Source: Pempheris klunzingeri
Taxonomy: Eukaryota > Chordata > Actinopteri > Acropomatiformes > Pempheridae
Reading direction: 5' to 3'
Assembly: GCF_042242105.1 (NCBI RefSeq)
Contig: NC_092030.1
Location: forward strand, 5,991,501-6,055,500
DNA length: 64,000 nucleotides
Position 1 is the first letter of the stretch; every line of letters begins with the position of its first letter. The notes below the pieces were generated by a model. It made no database searches and was not told where the DNA came from. It saw nothing but the letters and a program-made list of their open reading frames with translations. Of this stretch, positions 36,601 to 51,600 are shown piece by piece. The translations under genes were made by a program, and so were the position numbers.

Positions 36601-39600
36601 GCCCCAATGGTTTGGCCCATTACTCTGCTGCTTTATACAGTGGTACTTTTTAACTGTTCCTTTGCTAACGTAGCATTTCACCGTGAAGCTAATCTGCCAA
36701 AAAGTCTCAGCATGTTTATGAGGAAGAAATCCTTGTGTTTGTCCCCTGCTGGGGACCAGGCAGTGACCGCCCGTCCGCCTTGGTTGTATCACCTGTTGGC
36801 CTCAAACTAAGTTGGTGGCTGGAGGTTTTTGCTGCCCTCTTGTCGTCTGCTTGAGACTGAGGTGAGTGTTAGCTACATGTGCTAATACGTGTGCTGTCCA
36901 ACAGTATTAGGCCAGTCCACTGTGTCATGGTTCTGTTCGGCTTATGGTTGTTGTGGTTGTAAGAGGTAACATTATGGGTCACAGCAGGGAAAGCACAGGT
37001 GTTACTATTAACACTGATGGTGTCTCTGTTATGCCCCAGTTAGCCATGACAGTGAGCTAGCATGCTGCAAGATGGACTTCATCCAGCCATCATTCATTTT
37101 ATGATTTACACCTGTGATTTTTTTTTTTTACATGTGAAAATGTCTTGCATGGAAGCGGCATATTAGCTTGTATTTTTGCTTATGTTGCTACCAACTACCT
37201 ATATATTGTGTTACCATTCATATTTTTCTTTTGGCTATTGTTTCGCAGGTACAGTATGATGCTTTTCATGATCTGAATAGTGTTGAAACATGATAAATAT
37301 TCATGTTTGAGTATTAATAAGGCTGATCTGGCTTCATGCCACAAGTGGACAAATTCAGAGTTTCATGTAACACTTTATATTCATGTAAACATTACAGGTA
37401 TCTTAACTCAAAGCAATGTGCTTCCTTTACTATCAGTTACACTTAAAACAGCTGAGATCTTTCTCTATGATCTCTTGATGGTCATTTGTTGTTTATTTGT
37501 TGCCTTCTGTATTCACATAATAGAAAATAAAAATAAAAAAAATAAAAAACCAATGCAAATTTAAATTCCCTATATATTCTCCTTCACAACAAGCTGCAAT
37601 CCACAAGCCAACACCTATATCATTCCTTTTTAATGTGATCCACTGTTGAGATAAAGATATTTATCATCATAGCTTTAACTGAGCTGAGTAAATACTGCAC
37701 TGTTCAGGGACAGGGAGCACGTGGATACAGACAGGAAACATGGAGATGAATGAAGAAAAAGTGACTGCCATACACACACAGAGCAGCTGTTAAGCACTAG
37801 CAGGAGACTGAAAGGGACTTATTCAGAGGGGAAACCCCAATAAATAGTGTGTGTGTGTGTGTGTATAGGTGTTTGTGTCCTGGTGAATGCTGGTATGTTG
37901 AGGGGTGAGGTCTTGTTGCTGACAGTCTCTTTAAAGGACTTGTGTAAGTGTGTTCTTTACTGTAGTGTGAGGAAAGGGTGTGTGTTGATGGGTGTTTTCC
38001 TGAGCTATATTCATTGAGGAAAAAGACTTTCTCTAGCAGCCCTGCCTCTTTTTTTTTAACCAATGCCTGTCATCCATCATTATGGCCTCTCAAAAGGTTG
38101 GACTATGGTCCTGACCTGAACTTTGGACAGGAAATACTCAGAAATTCTTCTCTCTTTTAACTGTCACCTGCAGCAAACGTGGTATTTGAGGCACAATATA
38201 TTCCGTGTCAATGCACCTCCCAAGAGGGAAACAAAAGCTGTATTAGGGGCTGAATCGTCTGAAAGATGTAGCCCATGATGCTGGTTCCTTCTGAGAACCT
38301 CCAGGAGGGGCTAAGACTGCTAAAATGAAGTGGTCTAAAACTAATGCTGCATTCAGGCACTCCTCATCATCCCCACATCATTTCAAGTGTATCAGCAACT
38401 AGCAATGTGTACATACCGAGACAGCGGGAAACAAGGCCAACTGTCATGATACCTAAGTTTACAATATAACTAACATAAATTAAATGGGACAGTACTGTGG
38501 TACAGTTTTACATGTGGAGTTGCAGACTTAAGAGGGCCTCTGAACTGGGACACAGCAGTGTTGTGATCAATCTGAGATCCTGACCTGTGGGGGCTCTCCA
38601 CACATCATGTCCCAGGTCCCGTAGTGTCCCTTGGCTTGTCTGTGAAGTCTCACAGCATCAGTGAAGGCTGGTGTCTGAACAGTGCAGTCCTCTGATAGAC
38701 CTGTTGGGGGCAGGAAAGAGCAGAACAGATGCTTGGTAACAGTAAAGAAACCCCAGTTTTCACCCTTAGGTGAAATTTGAAAATTATGTGTGTGAAGTTT
38801 TGTGTTTGTTTAAAAGGGGGTTGTGGCAGTGAGACTGGCCTTTAACAAAACAGAGTCATGTAATATGGCCAAACGTTGTATAAAGACACACACAGATGGA
38901 CAGACATACACAGACAAATTTCATCTAAGCACTAAGCACTGGAGCCACACTCCCTTTCATTACTCATGAATCATTTGACGTAGACATTTGTTGTGGGATT
39001 TGAGGAATCTTCAAACACTCTAGGGTCTGTGTGTCTGAATGCATGCACACGTAGATGCATTAGTGTAAGTGGTCACAGCTATTTGTTTGTTTTTTTACAT
39101 TGCATGATTTCTTTTTACTGTAGTAAGCTCTCAGAATGCACAGCGACGACAAAATGGATGTACCTGGTGTGAGATGAACAAATGTGTGGACATTTCATTG
39201 GCTTCTGCAAAATCCCATGCTAGCAACAGTTTCCATAACATCTGACTCACTGCTGTGAGATGGTCTGAAAGTATAATTTTGGCCAGTGGTATATTCAATA
39301 ACAGTTGCTGGAGTGTAGGGAAACACGTGCACACTCGGGGCCCCTATCACACACAGCTGTGTCATCCCTCAAAACAGGAAGACGTTGGCTTGTTGGAGGA
39401 CAGATTTCATGTGGTTGCTATGGTTACTTGCCCTCCCTGCTAACAGGACAATAGACACAGCTCATAAAGCACTCTGCAACATGCATATGCTTTTAGGAAG
39501 TTGGTTCTTATCATGTGGTTGTGTTTTAAGTGATGGAAATACATCACTAGCTGAAGAGCTGCCTCTCTGAAGGCCACAGCACTGAGTGCCACACAAAAGA

Positions 39601-42600
39601 GTATAAACAGGTGTATGGAATAAAACATCCCTATAATTAGCAGTTTGTCCTTGTGTGACTGATGCATCAGTTGCGTTTTCCGCTTTGACAACAAGAGGAT
39701 AGGTTTACTTCTTTGTGCTTTTTCAACCTAGCCCTTATCACGATATTACAGCACAGTTTCAACAATAGCAGCAATACTTTTTTTTAAAAAGCACACTCAT
39801 CTGCGTCAGCTTTTGACCGGGACCAGATGTTACTGTAAGTGCTGCACTTGTACGATATCCACTTAAGTACCCCTTACTTATTTAGATTACTTATTTACTA
39901 GATATTCTCCAATTATAGTGTTTTTCTAATGAAATGACATCACCAAAATAACTCATGCATTTTAAAACATTTCAGTAATAACACATTAATGATTATGATA
40001 ACAGATGTCGTTACAGGCATTATTACGAACACTGACCTAGCAAAAAGTATGATTCTTATGGTGAAAAGCTGCTTATAATGGGCCCAAACAGTAATTGGAA
40101 TTTTTAAATTATCACTACGTGCCTGCGGACCTGGTGGGATTTGACACACAAATGTAAAAACAAAGAAACCAAAAACAACGTTTGGTGAGGCTATTCTGAA
40201 CATCACTGCTTCCGCTCCCGCTGTTTCGTGAGGCTTATTACTCTTAAGGTGCCAACAAATGAGACAAAAATGCATACATTTCTTGTACTGCATAAAGGAT
40301 GAATGGCTGGTGACCATCTGTATGTGTATCTGTAGTATGCATGTTATGCACGAAGACAACAATCAATGTGCATGGGTGTATCTTCATTGCTTGACTGTCT
40401 ACCAAGTTGTTTTGTCTGGAGCTCTAAGTCTGTGACTCAGTGGAGGCTGACAAAGACAGGAAGTGACCAAGGAGTGAAGAGGGGGAGCGGCAGAGCCAGA
40501 CAGGAAGTCGTCTCTGCTCCCAGCTCACTAACTCTTTGCTGACAGGCTAAGAGTCATTGTGTTAGCTTGTATTGGCACAGCCTTTCATGAGGTTTCACTG
40601 GACAGTAAGGTTGGAGACACATTGAGAAAATAAGAGCAGACAGGTGACCCGCCAACATTTGGAGGTCAAATCCAGTGAAAATCCACAGCAGCAGGCTGGC
40701 TCATAGTTATTATCCTTATACCTGACAGTGCAACAGCCACAACTGATAATGTGCATGTCAACAACAACCACATGGCCTTTTAATGTGTTCAGGACCAAGC
40801 AGTTAACCAGCCAGATGAATACTAGCTGCACAAGTTGCATACACATTTGTGTATTATGTTGCTCTACCTGATATTTACTTGTTCCTATTTCAGCTTAGAA
40901 CAACACACCTTCAACAAGAAGCTTCAGACTCACAACTTGCAGTTGTGTATGAAGACACTCGACCTCACACTTACCACCATGTGCCTTTCTGCCTTCACTG
41001 GTAGGTAACATGCACCCCAATCAGATCTTAACACCAAGACACTATACACATGTTTTAGATTCAATGCGACACTTCACGAGGATATCATTGTGACTGATTT
41101 ACTCTGTGCTTTAGAAATAAACTCACTAGAACTTGCCTGGGTATCATCATGTTCATCAAGCTGTTGTTTTTTTCAGTAATCCAGTGATAGTTATACATCC
41201 ATGGTTACCTAGCAAAAAGGAACTGCTAATAGCTAATTGAGTATATTTTTAATGGAGCCAAAAATGTAAACAAACATAAGCTAAAAAAAATGGGACTCAA
41301 ATTGTAGTCCACAGCTAACTCACTCCCTCAAAAGCCCCCTCATTATGGGAACTGTAGTTCAGTAAGAGTGATAATAGGTAATAGGAATGATAAAATCCAT
41401 TACTATTTTCTAATGTCCTACTATCAATAGGTTTGACATTTCTGACGTTCTTAATGTCCCATTAAAACTGTAGTTATATTTCTGAAGCATTGACACTTAT
41501 CTCTATCCATTCCTATACAGATGGGTGGGAATGGTTTTCTTAATTTCTATCTGAGAAACCTTGCATTAGAACAAGTTAATAAATAAAAAGGTAATAAAAC
41601 CCCTCAAGTTAAATGCACTCCTTTTTTGGAGCAGTCATCTAGTGGCCATTAGAGGAATTGCACTTAAAGACAATTTACTTTGGCTGCTCAGCAGACCATT
41701 AGACATTTAAGTTTAAAAACACTAGGCGCCTCATCTGACCTATCTCATCCATTTAAAGCCTTAGAGCAAACTTTTACAGCCTAAAGCTTTTAAGCTTCAT
41801 AGCAAATAGTTCTCTCAGGCTCTTCTCACATTTCTGTGTTAGTTTTCCTGATATTAGCTAGTTAGTAATACGAGCACAGCTCTTGCAGGTTGAGTAGCTA
41901 AGTGGGTGATGACAGACTGCTGAGCAACTGTAGTTCAAAATCAGTGTCCTGTTGTTTATGTGCTTGATAGGGAGTTATGAGAAAAGATGCAGCTATGACA
42001 GATGGCACCCATATCTAATAATGTTTCATAATCACTAGGGATGGGTACAGAGACCTGTTATAAAATGGGCTCTGGGGCTAAGACTGTAGTATTGATAAGG
42101 TCAGATGTTATTAATTCTGCTTCCAGTATTGGAGAAATTAAGAAAATAGTTTTCCTATTCATTTAAGCTACATAATCTTGTTGCAACTTAGAAACAGTTG
42201 GTGAGATAAAATGTATGCCAGCAGCCTAGAGGCCACAAGGAGTTATTAAATTTTACAAACATGGGTTAATACTTGAAAGTAACCAATAAGAGCCGGTGCC
42301 ATATAAGAAACGGATTGATCCGCAGTATTGGCAAGAGTAGACACACACAATACTTACCACAATGCAACTTAATAATCAGATGGCTTGCTCATGGCCTGGT
42401 GGCTGGAGACCACTGGAACGCAACATTCTGTTTTGGTGATTGCGTTTGCTTTTCACTTTCCTCAATTCAATTTCCTGTCTTATTTATTGGTTCTTATTTA
42501 TTTAACATTAAGGTGCTGCCACACTGTTCTGGATTTTTCAGTCCCAACTCCTGGTAATTACTCAAGCAAGCAGAAATCCTTGGGGGTATTAACTTCATCA

Positions 42601-45600
42601 AGCACCCACAGGCGAAAACATAGATATGCCACAATGTGCCAGTTTCACTATTTTATTTTAAATAGTAGATTGGAAGTTTTCCCAAGAATAGATTAGTAAT
42701 TTCAATTTTTAATTTTGCTTTTAAAGTGCAAACTATGGCCAGATTACCAGTGTGAAATGCCAAAAAGTGAATTCTTCTACACTCAGCCTGTTGCTCACAA
42801 GAGACATTTCCTCCTGGTGCCAACAGAAAAGGAAAAAACACTTTTTGACAATCTGCCAGGTCTGTAACCACTACACATTCTCCATGTGTCTCAACCAAGC
42901 TAGATCAAGGAGCAGATTATAGTTTCTCTGCACTGCTGTGTGCGAGTGTGTGCTGTGTATAAATAGAACATATGGCAGTACTTACCACGGTCTCTTTATT
43001 TGAGGCATTTCCCTCCATGCCTTGCCCACCATGCTCTGGTCGGTGGGATTTTAGCTGCAGTCATGGGTGAGTTCCCAGGCCTTTACATCTCCAAATATAT
43101 GTGTATGTAAAACCCATTAAGCATTTGGATGTCAACTATGGTCTGATTAGACTTCTGCTTCAGGTGTCCTGCCTTCACGTTTTTAAAAACGCCATTCAAA
43201 CCCTCACACTGCTGCTCCGATTGACATGCATGAGAAGGATTTCACCATATGGTGCAGCCCTATGGAAGCAGCCAAACCCACATTACAATAAACACTCAGT
43301 GAAACATACCTTCAGCCACAGACCTCACAAACACATGACTGAATAAGCCCTAACATGCGATTGTAGCAGATTCCTGCTCCCAGTGGCAGCGAATAAGTGA
43401 ATGCTGTATTGATTTATTTTGTATATTTGTTTACACCTGGGTAGCAACACCATAGAATGAATAATGTCAGCATTTGTAATCATATAGTTTGCCTGGGTTA
43501 ACTGTTCTTTTATCTTCGTTTGAACGTGCCGATTGCAGGTCTCCTCTTGCTGAGTGGAATTAGTCTGAGGTCTGATCTGAGCGGAGGGCTGGTGACTGGT
43601 TTTAAAGGCTTTGGGGGTGGAGAGTTGGCTTTGATTGATAGTTCTCTAGTGGCCCGGTGGCAGCTTGGACCAGTCTTTGACTACAAATGTGATGCAGCAT
43701 CAGGACTGTGCTGGACTGCTGCCTGCTAAACTTAACACATCCCTTACAGGAGGTCAAGCATTCATAGCTATCCGATTAAGACATTTTTGTATCCTACACA
43801 TAAACTACTTATAATGGAGTAAGTGTAACACAGGTAGTTAAGAGTTTACACAAGAGTAAAGTTATTACCCAAACTGTCTGTAAGGATTAATTAGATTTTG
43901 CAGATCATTCTGGTTCAGTTTTAACCTGTCATAGTTACCATGTTACACCTACAGATTAAAAATGTACTAAATGACTGTGAATCCACCGAGAGCCTGGCTT
44001 TTTAGTCCTTTTATGGTTTAACTATGGTTTGAACAGCCAGGCCGTCACGCTGACAATGAGATGAGCTGTGCAGAATAGTGCAATGAGGTCACCTGTTAAC
44101 AGAGCCGATTAATAGGGTGCTTTCCATATCATCCTGTTAAGGCGATGCAAAGCAGCAGCTGATCGTTTTATTGGAGAGCTGCTGGAGGTAAAGCAACAAG
44201 AGCTTTAGTGAATTCAAACAGATCTTTGGTGTTTGAGAATGAACATTTAACTTGTGGTTTTTGCGTATCATAGCCAGATGAATAGTTTCAGTGTTCAGCT
44301 CATGAACTGCTTTGCATGAAGCTTCTGTGCTGCTATCAGTTCATGGGCACTGCAGCATTTTCTGTACCATAACAGACGTGCTCTGTATGTGTTAAACTCG
44401 GTGGTAATTTCTCACTTGAGTCTCTTAGGAAACCAGGTCAGAGCAGCCTCGGATGCTTTTAGAAGCCTCAGGTGCCTTCTACATCCAGATAAAATAGCTA
44501 GTAACACTTTAATATAGAAAATAGTTGATTACAACACTTTAAATTCTGCCCTGTTGGAAATGGAGGCATGCTCAGCAAGTGCAAATGCGTATGTGTGTAT
44601 GAGTCCAGTGAGTAAAAGAAACTGCAGAGAGGGCAGGGGTTGCACTGTGAAACCATTTATCAGCTCCAGGAAAAGGCTTTTGCTGGTTCTGGTTTTCCTC
44701 CAAACACCAACATGACAGACGTGAGACTGGGCGTGTCAATGCAGGCCTAAAACATGAATGCCAGTCCACACTGGACACCAGCAATAGCGACAGTAAAACA
44801 GCAACACACTGTTTCTTACAACATATTCCCGGAGCCCAGCCTCACAGCTGGAATGTACTGAGGGACTCTGGCGCTCACTGAGCATGCCCAAACAGGTACT
44901 GTTAGGAAGTAAAGGGTGAGCTAGACTGGATACAGACAGAGGCTGCTTTTGTTTTACAGTCAACAGTCAGCTGGCTGCGTTGATCAAAACTTTCCTAAGC
45001 TGAAGAAATTATGTTTTTTTTTTTTTTTTTGGGCTAGCACTGGATTTTTTCACCTAATACTGATGATGGATAGCTGCTAGCATTGTTACGTGTGGTTAAG
45101 CAGAACACTTTGAATTCAACACAGGTGGCTGGCATAATAGTTGGCAAAGTACAAAACAAGGTTGAATCAGGTTGAGCAACTTTGTCGGCCTGGTGAGCTT
45201 AGAGCCAGTGTGTTGTTGCATTCGATACATGATATTAAGTTTAGTTGTCTTGGTCATGTTTTATAGTTTTTGGCTTTAACTTGCAGTCGAAACATTTAGA
45301 CAAACTATAGTGTATGCTGTCTTGCATCTGTCTGTAGGTGCTGAGTGATTTGATGCAGCTGACTTGCAGGTTATAATGACTCCTTGTGCATGACAATCCA
45401 TCCTAACAATCACTTAAAGCACAATTACAAATAATTTAGCCATACATTAGCTTTCATTATGAGGAAAGCAGTTGAAGCTTTAAATCCTCAAACAAAACAA
45501 ACTGTATATAATTTTGTGTGCATGCCCACAGGTATGTAAAACCACATACTTCAGTATGTGCCTCAAAATTGGGATCAGCTAAGGTAAAGTCTTCCATGTA

Positions 45601-48600
45601 CTGATATAATATATATAATATGGACAACATATAGTCAGTATTACATTAGAATTTATTTATTATTCTCGAAAGAAAAATAAAACACTGTTTGAATGAACTT
45701 TGGCTAAAATGTATTTACTGCATATGGTTAATATCTTTCAAGTCATCATGGATTTATCAATAACATAGAGATGCTGTATTTAGGCACCACCTGGTTAGAA
45801 TATTGTCTGTTGCAAATGTAACAATGTGGATTTCGTTTCAATAGTTTGTAATTATATACTGTGTATCTTAGATTGAAAAAATCCTGTTATAGTAAAACTG
45901 AGGACTTTGATAATCTGCTCTTGATCTACAATCTCTGTCAACACCACCTGCCTCTGCAGCCAGCAGGATCCAAACAAGCCCAATCACGTTCAGTGCAGCA
46001 GCCGTTTGTTTATCACTGAATCTGTGTAGTTTTATATTTTTATCTCAACTTCCCCAAGGTTCCTGCTCACTTGGATTCTCTGTCAAGTCTAAATAAAGAG
46101 CACTGTGAGATCACACACTGACATACATGTGCATGCATGCGAATAACAACAAAAATGTAACTTGACTCTCCTCAAATGAAGGCAGTGGCTGGACTCCCTA
46201 TGTTGTACTGCAAAATATATCAGCTAATTAAAACTTGGTGTATAATTTGCGGTTAACGCGCCATGTGGCGAACTAGATTTGGAAGCAGAGCAATAATTTT
46301 TATCACTTTTGATCTTTCCTCATGAAGCCCAAAGGTGTTGCTCAAAGTTGTCTTGCCAAGCCGAGATATAGACATGACAAAAAAATGTTTGTCATGTTTG
46401 CACATCCTCTGGCATGTCTCTGCCTCCTGTGTCTCAACACAATGACACAAGTCATGCCAGCACAGAAAGAAATCTTAATAGTGTAGTGTAGTTCTCCACT
46501 CTTATAAAACAAATATCCTCTACTGAACATCCAAATGCAAAAACACACCGCAGTGTCCTCCAAAATACCATCAGTTCACAACTAAAAGCAGCACTTAAAT
46601 AATGGTAGCGTGCTCAAACAAATATGGGCTGGGGAAATAACAAATCTCATAAAAATAGAAAATCTTTACTTCATAACCACTACAGTATATTCCTCAAGCC
46701 TTTTACAAAGACATCGTGTTATAATGTAGTAAACTTGATTTTTTTTTTTTTGTTTGTTTCCCCATCCTGGATGAAGCTATTCATTGAGTTGTCACACTTA
46801 TTAATCACTCTATTATTGGTTTGATTAATTGATTATTTGTGGTGAAAGTGCCCATCACAATTTCCCTGAGCCCAAAGTGACATCACGTATTGTTTAACTA
46901 ATATATCATAACCCAAAGTTATTCAAGTTACAATGATTTAAAGTAATAGTCTTAAAGATTCTCATTTAAATCCATGTAATCTACTGTATCTCTGAGTGAG
47001 AGAACAGAATGACCAATGGAACTATGGCCTACTCAAGAAAGCCCTTACATATGTAGTATTATGAACTGGGTGTTGATGACAACGCTCCTGTGAAAAATAA
47101 ATGTGACGTGCTTTCCATTACCCAGCAGTGGTCGTTCCACCAGAGAGGGTGGGTAGAGGTAGTGCAACAGATATGCTCTTCAACTCACTTTGGCTGAACC
47201 AAGAAAAGATCAATGACTACAGATGAAGCAACTTCAACAACAAGTACAAATCCAAAAGAAGGAGCAAATTCCACACTCAGATGAAACTAACTGCCAACTG
47301 ACTGGCGTCACACAGGCGACACTGTTTGAATCTGTTAGAGTGAGCTACAAAAACGCACCTTCGATTACTGCTTATTGCTGCAGATGCCGCCAAACAGAAC
47401 ATGGAGAACTTTCCAAATGGTTTCTTTAAAGCAGAGACAGGCATTGTTGTTGTTTTGATAAACGACTAGACTGACTAATTTATGGTCTAATAGTTTCAGC
47501 ACTCTCTCCTATAAAGTGCTTTAAGATTTTATTCTGAAACAAATGGCAAAGAGTTGAGTATGAATTATCAGAAAACCGCAGAAACCAGAAAAGTCTGATT
47601 GTCTTTGTAGCTGAGTAAACAAAGTCCCTGCCCACTATTTGAGTGACGTTAATTGTCTGTCTGGGCTGTAAAATTAGCAACATTTGTGTCTCTGATCCAA
47701 TGACAACAAGACGTCACACTGTAACCAAGGTCAATAAGAAAACATCTCACATTCACAGATCAACCAGCTCACCCATATGGCATGTAAAGACTTCACACCA
47801 TGATACACACTCATACACACCCTTGTCTGAACCACCAACAAAGGTGGAGCGGCAGAGAGAGGCACTAATTGTCCAGGGTGGAGTACAAAGACACTGCAGC
47901 TGTTCAAATGGTGCACATGTACTGTAAGCTCTGGACAACCATTTATTAACTATTCAATAAGTAATTGTCACAGTTTTCAATAAATATGAATAGCATTAAA
48001 TCAGCATTGCCAGGGACTGTTCAGGTGCTATACGGCTGAAACCTGTGTGTGCCTGTGTGTGCTGTTACCATTGTTGCTGTGTCTGACACAGTCCTGCAGC
48101 ACAGCGTGCCACTTCTTCTGCTCCTTCTCGGTCATCACACAGAAGTAGTGGTGGCGGGCGTACGGGTGCCACAGGATGAGGGGGAATGGAGTTGCACACT
48201 TGATAAACGGATGACTGCCCACTTTGGCCTTGATACCTACAGTGAGTCACATGAAAGAACAGGAGTGAGAAACTACAAGACTTACAAAGCACAGACAATA
48301 TTAAAAAAAAAAAAACATACAGAAGAACTGAAATAAGCAAATGCATTGGAGATTAAATACATAAAAAGAATTGTGTCAAACATCTAATGGTCCCAAAAAG
48401 GGAAATTGAACAACAAAAACACAAAATAAATGCATAGAAAGTTATTCTCCTTATAATTTGCTAACTGATAAAAGTCACCCTGCTACATATACACTCCTGA
48501 TCAAAATCTTAAGACCGGGGGAAAAATCACAAGAAGCATTGCTGGATCGTAAGCAGGTTGCAAGTAGAGCTTCAAAATACAAAAAGAAGAAACAGGAGCA

Positions 48601-51600
48601 AGAGACAAAAATAGAGAGTAGGCAATTTATTGAAAACTGCATTTAAACTCAAACAGGCTGTTTTCAGCTGATCAAAAGTTTAAGACCATAGCCCAAAAAA
48701 ACCCCAAAACAGAACTAGAAGTGCCAACAAAGGACTCAGTAGTGAGTAGCCCCACCGTTCTTGTTGATCACTTCAAAAATTCGTTCAGGCATGCTTGATG
48801 AAAGTGTTTCCAGGAGGCTGGTGGGAACGTTTCCTCCATGTGGTGAAGATGGCTTCACAACGGGCATCCATGGTCTGGAACTGACGTCCGTTTATGTAAA
48901 CTTCCCTCACCATCCATCCCCAAACGTTGGGGAAATCAGGGGAACACGCAGGATGGTCCAAAAGGGCGACGCTACTCTCCTGGAAGAAGTCCTTCGTCAG
49001 GCAGGCGTTGTGAACTGCAGCATTGTCCTGATGAAAGACCCAGTTACCCATTACCCATTACCACACAGACGAGGGCCCTCAGTCAAGAGGGATGCCCGCT
49101 GCAACATCTTCACACAACCAGCCGCCGTTTGACGTCCCTGCACAACCTGAAGCTCCATTGTTCCACTGAAGGAAAAAGCATCCCAGATCATGATGGAGCC
49201 TCCTCCACTGTGCCGCGTAGAAAACATCTCCAGTGGGATCTCCTTGTCATGTCTGTAACGTTGGAAGCCATCAGGACCATCCAGGTTACATTTTTTCTCA
49301 TCAGAGAATAAAACTTTCTTCCACCTTTCAATGTCCCATGTTTGGTGCTCCCTTGCAAAGTCCAAACGGGCAAGTTTGTGGCATAGGAGGAGACGTGGCC
49401 TTTGAAGATGGGTTTTTGTTCTTTAAGCCCTTCTCTCGCGGATGCTGTCTTATGGTTATTGGGCTGCAGTCAGCATCAGTAACGGCCTCAATTTGGGTCG
49501 AGGATCGGCCTGTGTCTTCATGGACAGCCCGTCGGATCCCCCGGCTTAGCGCAGGTGAAATTTTTTTGGGTCTACCACTTGACTTTTTTGTCCCATAACC
49601 CTCAGGATCCTTTAAGAAATTTAAAATGACTGTCTTACTGCGTCCAACCTCGGCAGTGATGGCACGTTGCAAGACACCTTGCTTGTGCAGCTCAACAATC
49701 CTACCACGGTCAAAGACAGAAAGCCTTTTTGCCTTTGCCATCAGGAGGTCATGACAGTGTTAATGCCTGAATGAAAATTACATGAAGGCCAGATTTTTGT
49801 GCAGATTTTGACATTTTAAGGCTATGGTCTTAAACTTTTGATCAGCTGAAAACAGCCTGTTTTGAGTTTGAATGCAGTTTTCAATAATTTGCCTACTCTC
49901 TATTTTTTGTCTCTTGGTCCTGTTTCTTCTTTTTGTATTTTGGAGCTCTACTTGCAACCTGCTTATGATCCAGCAATGCAAAATGCGAATTCTTGTAATT
50001 TTTCCCCCGGTCTTAAGATTTTGATCAGGAGTGTATCAGTATATATCACAATAAGGCAAATGAACACATAAACTTATCTAAGATTAAAGCAGTGTTCCAT
50101 CACTATCATGTCAGATAAAACATGGTATAAACTCATTTTGTCAATTTTTACTTCCTTTTCTTACCTGGCAGGCTGGTGTTAATCAGCTCCATGTATTCTT
50201 CCATTGATGTAAGGGCTTTGTACCCAGCGCAGTTGATGGTTACTTTCGGGTGAAGGCCCCGGTCGTGTGCCTGTTCGAGAGATGGCAAACACACCACGCT
50301 GTTTTACAACGAGTGCACAAATCACCAAATCGGACGGCTCTTTAGTGGTGTAAGAAGTACACTCACTGTTTTATTCTCATAAAGGCTGATGGTGTAGGTG
50401 TTTGGCACAGATACAAAGCGATTCCTCCACTTCCGATTCTCCTCCAGATACTGAAACAGACTCCCTGAGAAGATGGACCGGCCTACCAGAGGGTCCTGAA
50501 AAATCCCAGAGACACTTAGCAAAAAAAGCAGAGGGCATTTCCATATGTTATGTATTTTACCATACAAAGAATAATAAGTGTGCACATTTTGTATTAACGA
50601 AATCTTGGAAAAAAAACTAGGTTTTATGACTTTCACCATTAGAAATTGTCTCAGTAAGATTTCCATTTACTATGCAAGAGACCTGAAGCTTAGTTTGTGT
50701 TTCCAGGCAAGTGGGGGTGGAGATTTTTGTTTAGTGTTTACATAAGGATACAAAAGATACACACCACCCACTTTGTTTTTTAGATTTGCCGTCCAAGATC
50801 AAATAATACTTCAACTAAAACTAATCACAGGGGAAGGAAAGAATGAAGGGGACAGGGGAGCTCTAACATGAGGAAGTGCTTAGAAAACAGAATTGGTGGT
50901 TTGGTTGCTGGAAAATATTAACTGTGTGGATTTTGTGTGCATGAGTGATAGGGGTCACTATGCCATGGTAGACCAGTAAGAAAATTATATTGTATTCATG
51001 CACCCAACAGTTAGGTTTTTGTCGTAGGGACAATTGAATGCCACAGAAATGCTTCCAGGTGCTGTTAATGCATCCTTCTACAGTAAGGAAATAAAAAATG
51101 TGTTCAACTACAGTGTCCAAAGTGCAAACGTTATTTGTATAATACAAAGTTCAGACATATTTCTTGTGGATATATGTATGTGTTTGCAAAGCGTTGGTTC
51201 ACATGTGCATAATTTTGCGCACACACACGCAGCTGTCCTCCATATAGTGAAGAGAGTAGATAAACTGACATAATACAATTCCAAACAGCATCTCTGTTCA
51301 TGTGTGAAATGTGCTCCACTTCCTCTTCAGTGACTGAAAATGTGAACAAAAGTGGGACCTTCAGTACATTCAGTAACCTAAAAGATGAGAGGAATACAAA
51401 AACAGCAGAGTGGTAAAGCAGAGCTTGTTAGGTAATGTACTGGTAAATAGACCCCAAGAATGAGCCCATTCATGCATAATGTATAACATCAAGCTCTGTT
51501 TGCAGAACAAAGCCTATATTGATGCAAGTTTATCTTATGCACAAATTGTCTACAAAGTGTGAATGTGTTCATCTTTAGATACCAGAATGGCAGAAAGGAC

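Larger units (their letters stand above)
38701..48068 (-). other. niban2: niban2 intron 5 (9.4 kb)
   Basis: Non-coding. It contains the paired ZNF143-like sites near 41.3 kb, a possible hAT-like terminus near 42047 (ctagggatgggtacagagac), a long poly-T at 45014-45030, and dispersed repeat copies at 46815-46960 and 47452-47512. ORFs up to 140 codons here have no recognisable homology. Confidence 0.8.

Noticed and set aside
39940..40362. 140-codon minus-strand ORF
   Set aside because: Within niban2 intron 5 and on its strand, but no similarity to NIBAN2 and exons 5 and 6 join in phase without it.
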